A stretch of 64,000 nt of DNA from Methanogenium organophilum (GTDB lineage Archaea > Halobacteriota > Methanomicrobia > Methanomicrobiales > Methanomicrobiaceae): assembly GCF_026684035.1 (NCBI RefSeq), contig NZ_CP113361.1, positions 124,001 to 188,000 on the forward strand, read 5' to 3'. The notes under the pieces are model-generated. The model saw nothing but the letters and a program-made list of their open reading frames with translations, was not told where the DNA came from and made no database searches. The translations under genes were made by a program, and so were the position numbers. Of the stretch, positions 28,275 to 37,378 are shown piece after piece (position 1 is the first letter of the stretch; every line of letters starts with the position of its first letter).

Positions 28275-28865
28275 TCATTCGGATTTTGAGAAGACTGAAA
28301 AGATCGCCCAGAATACCGTAGATACAATCGCCAACTCGATGTAAAAGCCAAGAGTCACACCGATGGTGAAGATCAGATCATACCCTGCCTGCCCTACGAA
28401 ACCAAGTGCTGTTGCAACTGCGTCGAAGATATGTCCCAGTCCGGGAAGATATTCCGCGAAAAGGGGCGGCAGAGCAGCATCTACCGTACGTTCTGGATTT
28501 ATGAGCAGTGCAGCCAGGAACGGGATCTGGAACAGCGACCCGGTTAAGATAGAAAGAGATTTCATTCTCCCGGAAAGTGCCGGTGTGAAGAATAACCGGG
28601 TGAAGCAGATGTAGGGCATGACTACGGCCATGGCCGATATGGTCACCAGTACGGCAAGGAAGGTGTATGTCAACAACGGATCCGGTGGCGGAGCATGGGA
28701 AAGCTCCGTCCCCCCAATTCTCAGAAGAATTGCAAGAGATGTGATAAGCACGTAAACGGGAATGCGGCTCTTTTCTCTGAGCAATGTGAACAGTTTATCG
28801 AGAATAAACGGGTATGCCAGTACGAATATGATTGCAGCAATCAATCCAAAAACAATATTTGACAT
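28275..28865 (-). CDS. repeated membrane protein, copy 1
   Basis: A 196-residue integral membrane protein with about five hydrophobic segments: residues 3-20, 36-52, 66-86, 105-122 and 165-188. Conserved loops include GGTELSHAPPPDPLLTYTFL and the amphipathic AALPPLFAEYLPGLGHIFDA. It resembles small permease-like or Yip1-like proteins, but I cannot name a family. Near-identical copies lie at 36548, 39866 and (truncated) 32626. It is expressed from a partial copy of the repeated promoter at 28953-29003. Function unknown. Confidence 0.8.
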   Translation of the reverse strand: MSNIVFGLIAAIIFVLAYPFILDKLFTLLREKSRIPVYVLITSLAILLRIGGTELSHAPPPDPLLTYTFLAVLVTISAMAVVMPYICFTRLFFTPALSGRMKSLSILTGSLFQIPFLAALLINPERTVDAALPPLFAEYLPGLGHIFDAVATALGFVGQAGYDLIFTIGVTLGFYIELAIVSTVFWAIFSVFSKSE

Positions 28866-28952
28866 TTTTTTCCTCTCAGAAGAAATTCGGAATAGTCCCA
28901 GGGATGAAATACATCCTTTCGGTCGGCATATCAGACATTTGAATTCGCTTTA

Positions 28953-29003
28953 TTAACCGTTTATGGTCCAATCGTTTACACGTTAACAGATGTCTGGAAA
29001 ACT
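28953..29003 (-). promoter_or_regulatory. partial repeated promoter (operator and TATA)
   Basis: Holds the conserved half-operator CCAATCGTTTACAC (28968-28981) and the TATA-like TTTATTAA on its downstream side, but not the two-hairpin leader. It precedes the membrane-protein copy 1 and is also the left end of a duplication shared with 44766-45746. Confidence 0.55.
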
Positions 29004-29320
29004 GGGCTCTGTTGAAACCCTTTTCTAAAGGCTCATTTGTTAAAGAGGAAAAATCCATATAATCGCTGCTCCTTGTGAAATAACCAAACCAAGCGCAAGG
29101 AACAGAGGTAATACTGGAACAGCATTCTCAGTCATAAAAATAAGATTTGGAGAAGATCAGAAGGCACGAAAATATCGATTTCAGGTCAGAGAGATCAAGA
29201 TCAAAATGACTCTCCATAACATTACGAAAGCGATTCAATCAATTGCTTTGGTGGTTATATTTTGAGGAATTCAACATAGCCAAAAAAGAAAAAAACGACT
29301 GATTAAACCATCCAAATCAG

Positions 29321-29758
29321 TCAATCACCCTCATATTTCGAACAACGTAAAAAAACAACCGGTATGTCTTCTATACCGACCAATTTTCCGTTTTTGTTCC
29401 AGATAGAATAAATCCGATCCATGGTAGACTCATTCACTTCAGTATCTTTATTCCACCAGATCTCAATGTGTCCTTTATATGATAGCCCATAACCAACAAG
29501 AGGGCCACCTTGCAGGCCCATATATTCTAAATGTTCAGGATTTGACATGTTAATGACGTCCAACATAACTCTGGTATCATACCCTTCCTGCGAAAAATTT
29601 CCATAACTTTTGAGAAAAACGGCTGAATCAGGGACATCACCGTCTTCACTTTCTAAACCGAAGGGGTCTGTCATCCCGCATATAATCGCATATGAGAATA
29701 CGCCAAAAATGATGATTGTCAGGATTATTAATCCATATTTTTCAAATATCTCATTCAT
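29321..29758 (-). CDS. small membrane-anchored protein, copy A
   Basis: 145 residues: one N-terminal membrane segment (residues 8-28, LIILTIIIFGVFSYAIICG) then an outside domain with GLQGGPLVGYGLSYKGHIEI and IYSIWNKNGKLVGIEDIPVV. It follows a promoter cassette directly, without the signal-peptide gene found at other cassettes. Similar in layout to the partner genes at 30381, 41184, 43590 and 51827, so it may be an orphan partner. Function unknown. Confidence 0.75.
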   Translation of the reverse strand: MNEIFEKYGLIILTIIIFGVFSYAIICGMTDPFGLESEDGDVPDSAVFLKSYGNFSQEGYDTRVMLDVINMSNPEHLEYMGLQGGPLVGYGLSYKGHIEIWWNKDTEVNESTMDRIYSIWNKNGKLVGIEDIPVVFLRCSKYEGD

Positions 29759-29776
29759 ATCTTAACTCTTTTTCAA

Positions 29777-29950
29777 GAAATGATAATGCCAATACAGCCC
29801 TGCCTCCGGGCACGCGTGGGGTTCAACCGTTCCTGATCGGTTCAGGTGAGCCCCGTGCAACACCTTTTTGATGCTACGTGCATGACTTTTGACGTCGGTT
29901 TATTAACTTTTTTATGGTCCAATCGTTTACACGTTAACAGATATCTAGAT
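29777..29950 (-). promoter_or_regulatory. repeated promoter/leader cassette 1
   Basis: Half-operator CCAATCGTTTACAC at 29919-29932, TATA-like TTTATTAA near 29899-29907, then the leader with stem-1 arms GGGGTTCA and TGAGCCCC. The leader's second hairpin and the signal-peptide start are missing, and the sequence runs straight into the 145-residue gene. Confidence 0.7.
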
Positions 29951-30380
29951 GACTGAACAATAAATCGGCCATACTCCACGTCCATTTTTTCCAGCGACAG
30001 CAGGAAGTTGTTGAGAATTGACGCCTGACACTGGTTATATCGACAAACGGGAAAAATTTGGATGATGTCGCGGATAGTCTTCCTGGGCGATTGAAATCAA
30101 AGTGGCAAACATAGGCTACAATTTACCCTTGTCTCTTCTGGTATACATTAGTACGTTCGCCGAATTATTCAGTAATCTGCTGAATATATTGGAGAGACCC
30201 TCGGAAGGTGTAGGAATAGTCTGTCCTGAGCATGGGATGGGATCAGATGATCGTAAACTCTTCTGATAGATCCCGAAAATACGAAAAGAGGCGCTCGCCC
30301 CAGGCAGGGGCCGGACTGTCAGTGCTGAAGAGGTCGTTTGAGACTATATACGGTGTTTGAAGAAATTCTCCAGATATCAT
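29951..30380. other. decayed small-secreted-protein gene start and spacer
   Basis: At 29996-30050 the plus strand keeps the start of the repeated small secreted protein gene (gcaggaagttgttgagaatt), already frameshifted. The rest, to the 3' end of the gene at 30381, holds nothing I recognise. Confidence 0.4.
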
Positions 30381-30884
30381 CTATGAAACCACCACCGTAA
30401 GCGATCCGCCTCCTTCCATCACACCCTCAAAGAGGTGATGATAGCGGAATACATACTCACCCTGCAATAGATCAGGAGCTGTTTTTATCGTGATGGTGGA
30501 ATTGTAGGTCTCATTCGGATACGCCATAAAGTCAGAGGGCTCGATACTGATATTCAGGCCCTTGGGCCAGGCGAGTTCCTCATCAGAGTAAACACTCTCA
30601 ATACGAGAGGGAATGGCATAATGAACCATCCCCGGTCCGTTCCTTTTCGTTTCTAGGGTAATGTATCCCTCCCATGTTTCACCTGCTCTCATATCAGCTG
30701 TTTCGGGATCAAGCAGTTTTGGCATGTTCATAAGTGCCACCCCGGGAGTAATATCCGGCGGCACCCAGGAATATTTTTCAGGACTTTCAGGAGGCTGTCC
30801 TTCAAAGTAGAATATCATCGCCACCACTGCTGCCAGTACTACCGCTAATCCAATCAGCAGACCGATTACATGATTTTTCTTCAT
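30381..30884 (-). CDS. membrane-anchored extracytoplasmic protein
   Basis: 167 residues with an N-terminal membrane anchor (residues 5-27, VIGLLIGLAVVLAAVVAMIF) and a beta-rich outside domain (AGETWEGYITLETKRNGPGM; GEYVFRYHHLFEGVMEGGGS), probably an Ig-like sandwich, with NET and NST sequons. It starts 40 bases after the stop of the secreted-protein gene at 30925 and is co-transcribed with it. I infer a partner role for that protein. Confidence 0.75.
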   Translation of the reverse strand: MKKNHVIGLLIGLAVVLAAVVAMIFYFEGQPPESPEKYSWVPPDITPGVALMNMPKLLDPETADMRAGETWEGYITLETKRNGPGMVHYAIPSRIESVYSDEELAWPKGLNISIEPSDFMAYPNETYNSTITIKTAPDLLQGEYVFRYHHLFEGVMEGGGSLTVVVS

Positions 30885-30924
30885 GAGTGTAACACTCCCT
30901 GGAAATTAGAAATTGTGTTTCTTA

Positions 30925-31995
30925 TTAGTTAGCCGTATGCAGCTTCACCCAATTATCGGATGGTCTCTCCACATTTAGTCCGGTTAATGGTGCATCATCA
31001 TCAATGTAAGGCTCCCACGTGATATCAACCGTTTGCAGGTTCAAATCTTTGAAACGCATATCATAGAACGTCGTATCACCAGGCACTTCCGAATCTGCAT
31101 CGACGTTATATCCTTCCAGTGCGGTGAATACTGCAACATCCTGACAACCAACACAATCTGAGAAACTCATTGTTGATGTTCCGGCGTCTAAGTCGTTAAA
31201 TATGATATTCCATTTGCTAATGCCAGAATTCCAGCCCAGTGTCCCTTTGATTGTATCGCCCACGTCTACATCGATGGGCTCACTGAAATATCCCTGCTGT
31301 TGGTACGGAACATACCAGGCAGCACCAGTCCAGTCACGATAGGCATGTCTGTTCCATTCCAAGACCGGTTGCACAATTCCATGCGCATTGGATGGTTCTA
31401 CGGCATTAAAAAGGAAAATTACAGAATCGGATTGTGATGACGGTGATGAAGGTGTTTCCCAATACGCAATGAACTGTGCAATTTCATTGACACTCCAATC
31501 ATAGGAAGATTCTATCCACCCGCCATAAGATGGTACTGGTAGTTTCTTCTCCGCATCTCTCTGATTATCGACGACCGTCAATATGCATGCTTCATCATTG
31601 TAGACTTTTGTAATATTTTCATTTGTATAAATATCAGATCCATTTGGAACCTGATGTACATGGGTTGCCGGAAGTAATCCAGCAGATGGCACTGGAACCT
31701 TTTCAGCATCTGCATCAATGGCAGAAATGATCTGCTTACCATCCTGTGTAAATACCCGTGTAATTCCATCAGATGAATGATGAATTATTGAGCCAACAGG
31801 TATTTGATGAAGGGACTCGCCTTTCATCGGACTTATTTCATTCTGGATCACTATTGGATCTAATGAATTATTTACCTCCAATTCCGGAAATTCCCAATTT
31901 ACTTCCCTTGCACTCACCGCCGGCACCATCACTACACTCACCAGCAACACTGCCAGGAGCACGGAAAGAGCCCGCATTCGAATTTTTGTTTTCAT
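30925..31995 (-). CDS. secreted protein with shared signal peptide and two 45-residue repeats
   Basis: 356 residues. The signal peptide MKTKIRMRALSVLLAVLLVS plus VVMVPAVSA is nearly the same as in the other cassette genes. Mature residues about 55-140 contain two tandem repeats (HQIPVGSIIHHSSDGITRVF and HQVPNGSDIYTNENITKVYN, each ending VPVPS or LPVPS). The C-terminal half (residues 150-356) is Trp-rich and probably a beta sandwich with a C-x2-C (DCVGCQD). Start ATG 31995 follows GGAGGAAAAAT. Exact function unknown; a lectin-like or eqolisin-like fold is only a guess. Confidence 0.8.
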   Translation of the reverse strand: MKTKIRMRALSVLLAVLLVSVVMVPAVSAREVNWEFPELEVNNSLDPIVIQNEISPMKGESLHQIPVGSIIHHSSDGITRVFTQDGKQIISAIDADAEKVPVPSAGLLPATHVHQVPNGSDIYTNENITKVYNDEACILTVVDNQRDAEKKLPVPSYGGWIESSYDWSVNEIAQFIAYWETPSSPSSQSDSVIFLFNAVEPSNAHGIVQPVLEWNRHAYRDWTGAAWYVPYQQQGYFSEPIDVDVGDTIKGTLGWNSGISKWNIIFNDLDAGTSTMSFSDCVGCQDVAVFTALEGYNVDADSEVPGDTTFYDMRFKDLNLQTVDITWEPYIDDDAPLTGLNVERPSDNWVKLHTAN

Positions 31996-32230
31996 ATTTT
32001 TCCTCCAAGTTTTTTCCAGACCCCGGAGGCAAAAAAAGCGGAACTTCCAAGTAATGGTAAAGCAAACGCAGTTTTGCCTCCGGGCACGCGTGGAATTCAA
32101 CCATTCCTGATCTGTTCGGTGAGCCCCGTGCAACACCTTTTTGATGCTACGTGCATGACTTTTGATGTCGATTTATTAACTTTTTATGGCCCAATCCTTT
32201 ACACGTTAACAGATATCTTGAAGATTGAAC
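31996..32230 (-). promoter_or_regulatory. repeated promoter/leader cassette 2
   Basis: Half-operator at 32191-32204 (CCAATCCTTTACAC), TATA-like TTTATTAA just downstream, then a leader of about 150 bases. Hairpin 2 is strongest here: arms 32022-32034 and 32072-32084 are a perfect 13-bp match (CCCGGAGGCAAAA on the minus strand). Stem 1 is weakened (GGAATTCA opposite TGAGCCCC). The SD is TTGGAGGAAAAAT. Confidence 0.75.
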
Positions 32231-32625
32231 AATAAATCGGCCATATTCCACTTCCAAATATTCCAGTAACAGCAGGAAGACGTTGAGAATTTCGCCATGA
32301 CACTGGTTATTTTGGCGAGGGTTATTTCATAAGCAACTGCGCAGGATCGGAATAGAATAATAGGTACATTGTAACCCCTGCAGGGGAAACGGATAGATAA
32401 GGAGGGATTTTGCCTCTCAGTACATATTACACGATTACCAAGGCCGATACTGACCTGAATTCTAAGTGCCTTTCAGCCAGGACAGATGACCTGACAAAAT
32501 GAAATACATAATTCCATTTCCGTCATTCATCCGGCCGGTGTGCAATTCCATGCACATCGTCTTTCACTTCAAAGCATTTTTACTGCTCCGACAGATCCAA
32601 AAACCAGATTAATTTGATTCCGGAA
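32231..32625 (+). pseudogene. decayed small secreted protein gene
   Basis: From about 32275 to 32505 the plus strand matches the gene at 49323: signal-peptide remnant, then ACATTGTAACCCCTGCAGGG and CTCAGTACATATTACACGAT. Frameshifts and a stop soon after GETDR inactivate it. From about 32510 the 3' flank of the repeated membrane gene follows. Confidence 0.65.
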
Positions 32626-32905
32626 TCATTCATATTTTGAGAAGACTGAAAAGATCGCCCAGAATACCGTAGAAACAATCACCACCTCGAGGTAAAAGCC
32701 GAGAGTCACACCGATAGTGAAGATCAGATCATATCCTGCCTGCCCTACGATGCCGAGTGCTGTTGCAACTGCATCGAAGATATGTCCCAGTCCGGGAAGA
32801 TATTCCGTGAAACGGGGTGGCAGAGCAGCATCTACCGTACGCTCCGGATTTATGAGCAGTGCAGCCATGAGCGGAATCTGGAAGAACGACCCGGTTAAGA
32901 TGGAA
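32626..32905 (-). pseudogene. repeated membrane protein, copy 4, 5'-truncated
   Basis: Matches codons about 104-196 of the copies at 28275, 36548 and 39866 but identity stops sharply at 32905 (after LTGSFFQIPLMAALL read upstream). The N-terminal half, start codon and promoter are absent. More diverged than the other copies (LEVVIVSTVFWAIFSVFSKY). Confidence 0.8.
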
Positions 32906-33263
32906 CCTACATTCCCAAAAATTCATAACGAGCCAAATTCAAAATGACTTAATTTTGACCAAAATTAGAAATGGGGCGAATTTTATGGATTAATAAATTG
33001 CGCCCGTTATGAGTGTTTGCAACACATGACGGGCTCACATATTTTTAGAATACTAATAATTTGTCAACTAAACTGGAATCAAACGGACATGGTGGCCCTT
33101 TTTACTACTCATAGTTATGTGTCACCGGGAATGCAGGATGCGTATGACTTTAAACGCCGTTTCATTATTTGTTTATCACCCAATCGGTTACATACCATAG
33201 GCGGGAAAAATTTTCAATCCAGTTCCATCGAAATGAAAAAGGGGGAGAGATGTTCGTTACAAC
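32906..33263. other. rearranged spacer with decayed promoter copy
   Basis: No gene. Bases 33128-33200 resemble the repeated promoter (gcgtatgactttaaacgccg; CCAATCGGTTACAT at 33181-33194) but lack a gene to drive. Bases 32906-33060 contain imperfect inverted sequences that may be the trace of an element. Confidence 0.35.
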
Positions 33264-34934
33264 TTACTGTTCCACAGAACTAGTTACTAGGTATCCACCG
33301 TCTGATGTCGGGTTCACGAAATAAATTCGGGATAAATTCTCCAGGTTCGTCGGGTATTCAATAATAAACACACTCTCTGATCCATCTATCTCACTGACCT
33401 TCACCTGTGTCCTGTTTCCGGCAAGAGATTCTGTTTCATATGTCAAATAAAGAGCGATTTCGTGGCTGAATGAATCTGGTCTGGGGGGTAGCAACTCCTC
33501 TTTGAGGATATTCCCCTCATGATCGAGTGTATATTTTTGCTCGCCTTCTCCGCGTAAATACACCTCAATGGTTCCATTATCAAGAGGTTTCATCGAATAG
33601 ACCACTCCGCTGTCCTTCTCGACGAATTTCTGTTTCCAGAGATAATTTCCCTGAAGATCAAGAGCCACGATCAGATCACCGCTCTCGTCGGGATCAGAGC
33701 ATGCTACATCGGGATCATAGCATCCCGCATAACAATTCACCAGCAGATTTCCCTCCGGTGATAGTGCTGCTCTCCTGCAATACGTGAACTCCTTCTCTTT
33801 TTTCTCCCACACAGTATTCCCCTCCCGGTCTGCATTGAGTATCCATCCATCAAATTTCTTCCAGCCTTCAGGACCTCTTTCGTTTGCTTCTCCGACTAAC
33901 AAATATCCGCCGTCTGGTAAGGATATGCTGTTAACAACACGAGTATCATGAGGATAATAGCGATGCCATAACTCATTTCCCTCATCATCCAGCCGGATAA
34001 CAAATCCATCACCCAATATCACTGTATATTCTCCTGCCGTCGGAAGGAGCATCTTGATAGTGACAGGATACGTTTCAGAATATGGAGAAGTTCCCCGGTG
34101 AATATCCCAGATCAGAGTACCGTTATGGTCGAATTTCATCACCCGCAGACTGCGATATTGTTCCCCGGAAAGCCAGAACATGCCGGCCATTATAAAGCCC
34201 CCGTCATGTGACGGACATACATCGAGATAAGATCCACCATACCCATTCACAGGGGTCTGCCATTCTGTGGTTCCGTTTGCATCGACTTTTGATATAAGGG
34301 AATCCCCGACTGGAACCTGAACCGCAACCGATGGAGATACAATGGATTGCAGACTGGAAAAAAACATAAAAGACAGGGATACTACCAGCGGTCCAAATAA
34401 AATCACGATGGCAAATGCCACCACCGCCAGAACCAATATTTGTCCAATTGTATGATCTTCTGATTTTTTTGTCCCGGCTGTCGTAAAAGCCGAACCGGTT
34501 CCAGGGGCACTCCTTACCGTATCATCATCCATTTTATAGAGTCTGACAACAATGAGATGACCAATCAGAATACCCGCAGGGACCAGTACCAACATTGCTA
34601 AAAAGGTGCTGAATAATTCTTGCCCACCACTCAGTTTCTGGATCGTGACTGCAGAATCTATAAACATAAACCCAAAAAAGAATATTGACATCCCGGCAAT
34701 AACCGCAATTTTCTGGGGATATCTGAACAGAAAATATGCGAGGGAGGATGCAATCAGACAATAGGTGAATAATAAAACACCGGCATAAAGACCATCCATC
34801 TTCATACCGAAAAACCAAGCTTCCCAGTTAATGACAAACACAAAAAAATAGATGACCGAGGTGAAAAGAAGAATTCCCAGAAGGCAATAGTGAAATAACT
34901 GATCAAGACTCTTTGCAACCCGCTTTACATTCAT
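33264..34934 (-). CDS. multi-pass membrane protein with extracytoplasmic beta-propeller-like domain
   Basis: 556 residues. The first about 210 carry five or six membrane segments (for example LLGILLFTSVIYFFVFVINW, GVLLFTYCLIASSLAYFLF, IAVIAGMSIFFFGFMFI, LVPAGILIGHLIVVRLY). After the last segment the chain has repeats of about 50 residues (DGGFIMAGMFW, VILGDGFVIRLDDEGNELW, DGGYLLVGEANER, DGGYLVTSSVEQ) typical of WD/PQQ-like propellers. It begins 28 bases after the stop of the secreted gene at 34962. Role unknown; as the second gene of a cassette operon it may bind the first product. Confidence 0.78.
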   Translation of the reverse strand: MNVKRVAKSLDQLFHYCLLGILLFTSVIYFFVFVINWEAWFFGMKMDGLYAGVLLFTYCLIASSLAYFLFRYPQKIAVIAGMSIFFFGFMFIDSAVTIQKLSGGQELFSTFLAMLVLVPAGILIGHLIVVRLYKMDDDTVRSAPGTGSAFTTAGTKKSEDHTIGQILVLAVVAFAIVILFGPLVVSLSFMFFSSLQSIVSPSVAVQVPVGDSLISKVDANGTTEWQTPVNGYGGSYLDVCPSHDGGFIMAGMFWLSGEQYRSLRVMKFDHNGTLIWDIHRGTSPYSETYPVTIKMLLPTAGEYTVILGDGFVIRLDDEGNELWHRYYPHDTRVVNSISLPDGGYLLVGEANERGPEGWKKFDGWILNADREGNTVWEKKEKEFTYCRRAALSPEGNLLVNCYAGCYDPDVACSDPDESGDLIVALDLQGNYLWKQKFVEKDSGVVYSMKPLDNGTIEVYLRGEGEQKYTLDHEGNILKEELLPPRPDSFSHEIALYLTYETESLAGNRTQVKVSEIDGSESVFIIEYPTNLENLSRIYFVNPTSDGGYLVTSSVEQ

Positions 34935-34961
34935 TACCCGTTTTCTCCTTTTACACTAAAA

Positions 34962-35921
34962 TTAGTAATAATAGTAGGTTTTTTTAGCCATGTTTGAATT
35001 CCGGTCATCCAGGCCCATGGCATGGTTCCATACGTTACTGATATAGATCGGTATACCCGTCGTATATACCCCTTCATACGTTCTCGCGCCATGTTGCCCA
35101 AGAACCGTGCCGTAGGAACATCCATTATCATAGTCATTGCCAAACTCAATATCCCGGTATCCAAGGGGATCTGGATCATAGATGAAGAATCCTTGGATAT
35201 CCACTAATGTCCCGTATACCAGCATCCGGAACTCATCATAGGCAGCATCATTAATAGGATGATCAGGGACATCTTCATCTCTGAAATGACATTGATAGAG
35301 AGTCTTTCCATCATATCCGTCGTTGAAAGATACAAAGAAGAGGTCGTTTTCGCCATTAACCCAATAAGGTATTCCAGCTCCATCAATGCCCGCACCTCCG
35401 TATACATCATCTGCAACCTGAACCAGGACAAGGGAGAGCGGTAAAGATAATATTTGGCTTTTCTCGCTCTGAGTTAATGTATCTCCCTGACTGGAGAGCA
35501 TGGGTTTAAAATCTTCATCTTTAACGCCCAATTTTTTCTTGAATTCTACCCAGGATACTCTTTCCATATGTTCCTGAACAATGATCTGTTTGAGATCTTC
35601 CCGTTCACTTACCGATAGTTTTTGTTCAATTTCTTTTTCAAGAGAATCAAGGATCTGATCCAGGTTTTTCTGATACTTCGTTACCAGTTTTTCTGAAAAA
35701 TCCTTGGAATTGAAGTCTGTCTTGGCAAATCCATCGCTTGTAACAATAGTTGCCATCGTACTTTCAATTTCAGCATTTATAGGTTCAAATAACCCGACAA
35801 TGTCTTGATTATTACCGATTACTTGCGTATTTTCTGCTGCACTTACCGGCACTATTATCATACTCACCAGCAGCATTGCCAGGAGTACGGAAAGTGCCCA
35901 CGTTCCTTTTTTCATTTTCAT
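34962..35921 (-). CDS. secreted protein with shared signal peptide, unknown domain
   Basis: 319 residues: signal peptide MKMKKGTWALSVLLAMLLVS plus MIIVPVSAA, then a helical, charged segment (residues 60-150, with ENLDQILDSLEKEIEQKL-like coiled potential), and a C-terminal domain rich in Gly, Asp and Tyr (VADDVYGGAGIDGAGIPYWV; IPIYISNVWNHAMGLDDRNS). Start ATG 35921 follows CGGAGGAAAAAC. The layout suggests a prodomain plus catalytic or binding domain, but I do not recognise a family. Confidence 0.75.
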   Translation of the reverse strand: MKMKKGTWALSVLLAMLLVSMIIVPVSAAENTQVIGNNQDIVGLFEPINAEIESTMATIVTSDGFAKTDFNSKDFSEKLVTKYQKNLDQILDSLEKEIEQKLSVSEREDLKQIIVQEHMERVSWVEFKKKLGVKDEDFKPMLSSQGDTLTQSEKSQILSLPLSLVLVQVADDVYGGAGIDGAGIPYWVNGENDLFFVSFNDGYDGKTLYQCHFRDEDVPDHPINDAAYDEFRMLVYGTLVDIQGFFIYDPDPLGYRDIEFGNDYDNGCSYGTVLGQHGARTYEGVYTTGIPIYISNVWNHAMGLDDRNSNMAKKTYYYY

Positions 35922-36150
35922 GTTTTTCCTCCGTTTTTCATCTCCCGGGAGGCAAAAAGGCGAAGCTTTCAAGTAATGGTAAGGCCAACACAGTCTTGCC
36001 TCCGGGCACGCGTGGGGCTCAACCATTCCTGATCTGTTCGGTGAGCCCCGTGCAACATCTTCTTGATGCTACGTGCATGACTTTTGATGTCGATTTATTA
36101 ACTTTTTATGGCCCAATCGTTTACACATTGACAGATGTCTGGAAAATGAA
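35922..36150 (-). promoter_or_regulatory. repeated promoter/leader cassette 3
   Basis: Half-operator at 36113-36126. TATA-like TTTATTAA follows downstream. Stem 1 of the leader: GGGGCTCA 36014-36021 with TGAGCCCC 36042-36049, extended by GCAC 36006-36009 with GTGC 36050-36053. Stem 2 pairs GGAGGCAA and TTGCCTCC. Leader about 150 bases. Confidence 0.75.
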
Positions 36151-36194
36151 CAAAAATTCGGCCAGACTCCACGTCCATTTTTTCCAGTGACAGC

Positions 36195-36425
36195 ATGAAG
36201 ACGTTGAGAATTGACGCCTTGACACTGGTTGTTGCGGCGTTTGTTATTTCATAATCCACTGCACAGGAGACAGAGCAGAATAATGGATACATAGTAACCC
36301 CTGCGGGAGATACGGATAGACCCGGAGGAATTCTACCTCTCAGTACATATTACACGATTACCCAGGCCGATACTGACCGGTATTCTAAGTGCCTTTCAGC
36401 CAGGACAGATGACCTGACAAAATGA
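36195..36425 (+). pseudogene. decayed small secreted protein gene
   Basis: ATG 36195 opens MKTLRIDALTLVVAAFVIS, followed by a stop in the signal peptide. The frame then continues ETEQNNGYIVTPAGDTDRPG and STYYTITQADTDRYS as in the intact gene at 49323, and ends early near 36425 with the C-terminal half missing. Confidence 0.7.
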
Positions 36426-36547
36426 AATCCATAATTCCATTTCCGGCATTCATCCGGCCGGTGTGCAATTCCATGCACATCGTCTTCCACTTCAAAGCAT
36501 TTTTACTGCCCCAACAGATCCAAAAACAGAATGATTTGATTGCGGAA

Positions 36548-37138
36548 TCATTCAGATTTTGAGAAGACTGAAAATACTGCCCAGAATACCGTAGATACAA
36601 TCGCCAACTCGATGTAAAAGCCAAGAGTCACACCGATGGTGAAGATCAGATCATACCCTGCCTGCCCTACGAAACCAAGTGCTGTTGCAACTGCGTCGAA
36701 GATATGTCCCAGTCCGGGAAGATATTCCGCAAAAAGGGGCGGCAGAGCAGCATCTACCGTACGCTCTGGATTTATGAGCAGTGCAGCCAGGAACGGGATC
36801 TGGAACAGCGACCCGGTTAAGATAGAAAGAGTTTTCATTCTCCCGGAAAGTGCCGGTGTGAAGAATAGCCGGGTGAAGCAGATGTAGGGCATGACAACGG
36901 CCAAGGCCGATATGGTCACCAGTACGGCAAGGAAGGTGTATGTTAACAACGGATCCGGTGGCGGAGCATGGGAAAGCTCCGTCCCCCCAATATACAGAAG
37001 TATTGCAAGAGATGTGATGAGTACGTAAACAGGAATGCGGCTCTTTTCTTTAAGCAATGTGAACAGTTTATCGAGAATAAACGGGTATGCCAGTACGAAT
37101 ATGATTGCGGCAATCAATCCAAAAACAATATTTGACAT
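36548..37138 (-). CDS. repeated membrane protein, copy 2
   Basis: 196 residues, almost identical to copies at 28275 and 39866 (differences such as LLYIGG for LLRIGG and ISALAV for ISAMAV). The same five or so membrane segments. It begins after GAGAGGAAAAA, a good SD. Upstream lies a truncated two-segment membrane fragment (37147-37372) and the operon start at 38080, so it is the distal gene of a unit controlled by the full operator at 38148-38185. Function unknown. Confidence 0.8.
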   Translation of the reverse strand: MSNIVFGLIAAIIFVLAYPFILDKLFTLLKEKSRIPVYVLITSLAILLYIGGTELSHAPPPDPLLTYTFLAVLVTISALAVVMPYICFTRLFFTPALSGRMKTLSILTGSLFQIPFLAALLINPERTVDAALPPLFAEYLPGLGHIFDAVATALGFVGQAGYDLIFTIGVTLGFYIELAIVSTVFWAVFSVFSKSE

Positions 37139-37146
37139 TTTTTCCT

Positions 37147-37372
37147 CTCAGAAGAAATTCGGAATAGACTCTAGTATCTGATAATTACCGGACACAATAA
37201 AGCCTAATACGTGAATTAGATTTGGTGCACTTAATATAATCATCATAAATCCACCAAATAGACAGATTGGTGCCAGTACTGGATCTTTCTTTTTGAAATA
37301 ACTCCCACAACCAATTATTCCTAATGCAATACCGACAGTTATCGATGGGATGAAGAAAACAGGGGACTGATG
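37147..37372 (-). pseudogene. 5'-truncated two-segment membrane protein fragment
   Basis: An open minus-strand frame without a start codon reads SPVFFIPSITVGIALGIIGC, SYFKKKDPVLAPICLFGGFM, then MIILSAPNLIHVLGFIVSGN and ends SIPNFF. Two membrane segments are evident. The final IPNFF codons are also found just upstream of copies 1 and 3 of the repeated membrane gene (28876 and 40470 regions), so this gene once preceded that family generally. Confidence 0.55.
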
Positions 37373-37378
37373 ATATCA

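Larger units (their letters stand above)
28953..29936. repeat. long direct repeat, copy A
   Basis: About 980 bases nearly identical to 44766-45746, containing the operator, about 300 bases of non-coding DNA, the 145-residue membrane-anchored gene and the promoter cassette upstream of it. The two encoded proteins differ by only two residues (F/S and L/V), so the duplication is recent or kept alike by conversion. Confidence 0.9.

Noticed and set aside
28876-29058. 60-codon minus-strand frame ahead of membrane copy 1
   Set aside because: It crosses the operator and TATA; only its last codons (IPNFF) are shared with the other copies, so it is leftover sequence.
33017-33283. 88-codon plus-strand frame
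   Set aside because: Overlaps a decayed promoter copy and the end of the convergent gene; no features.
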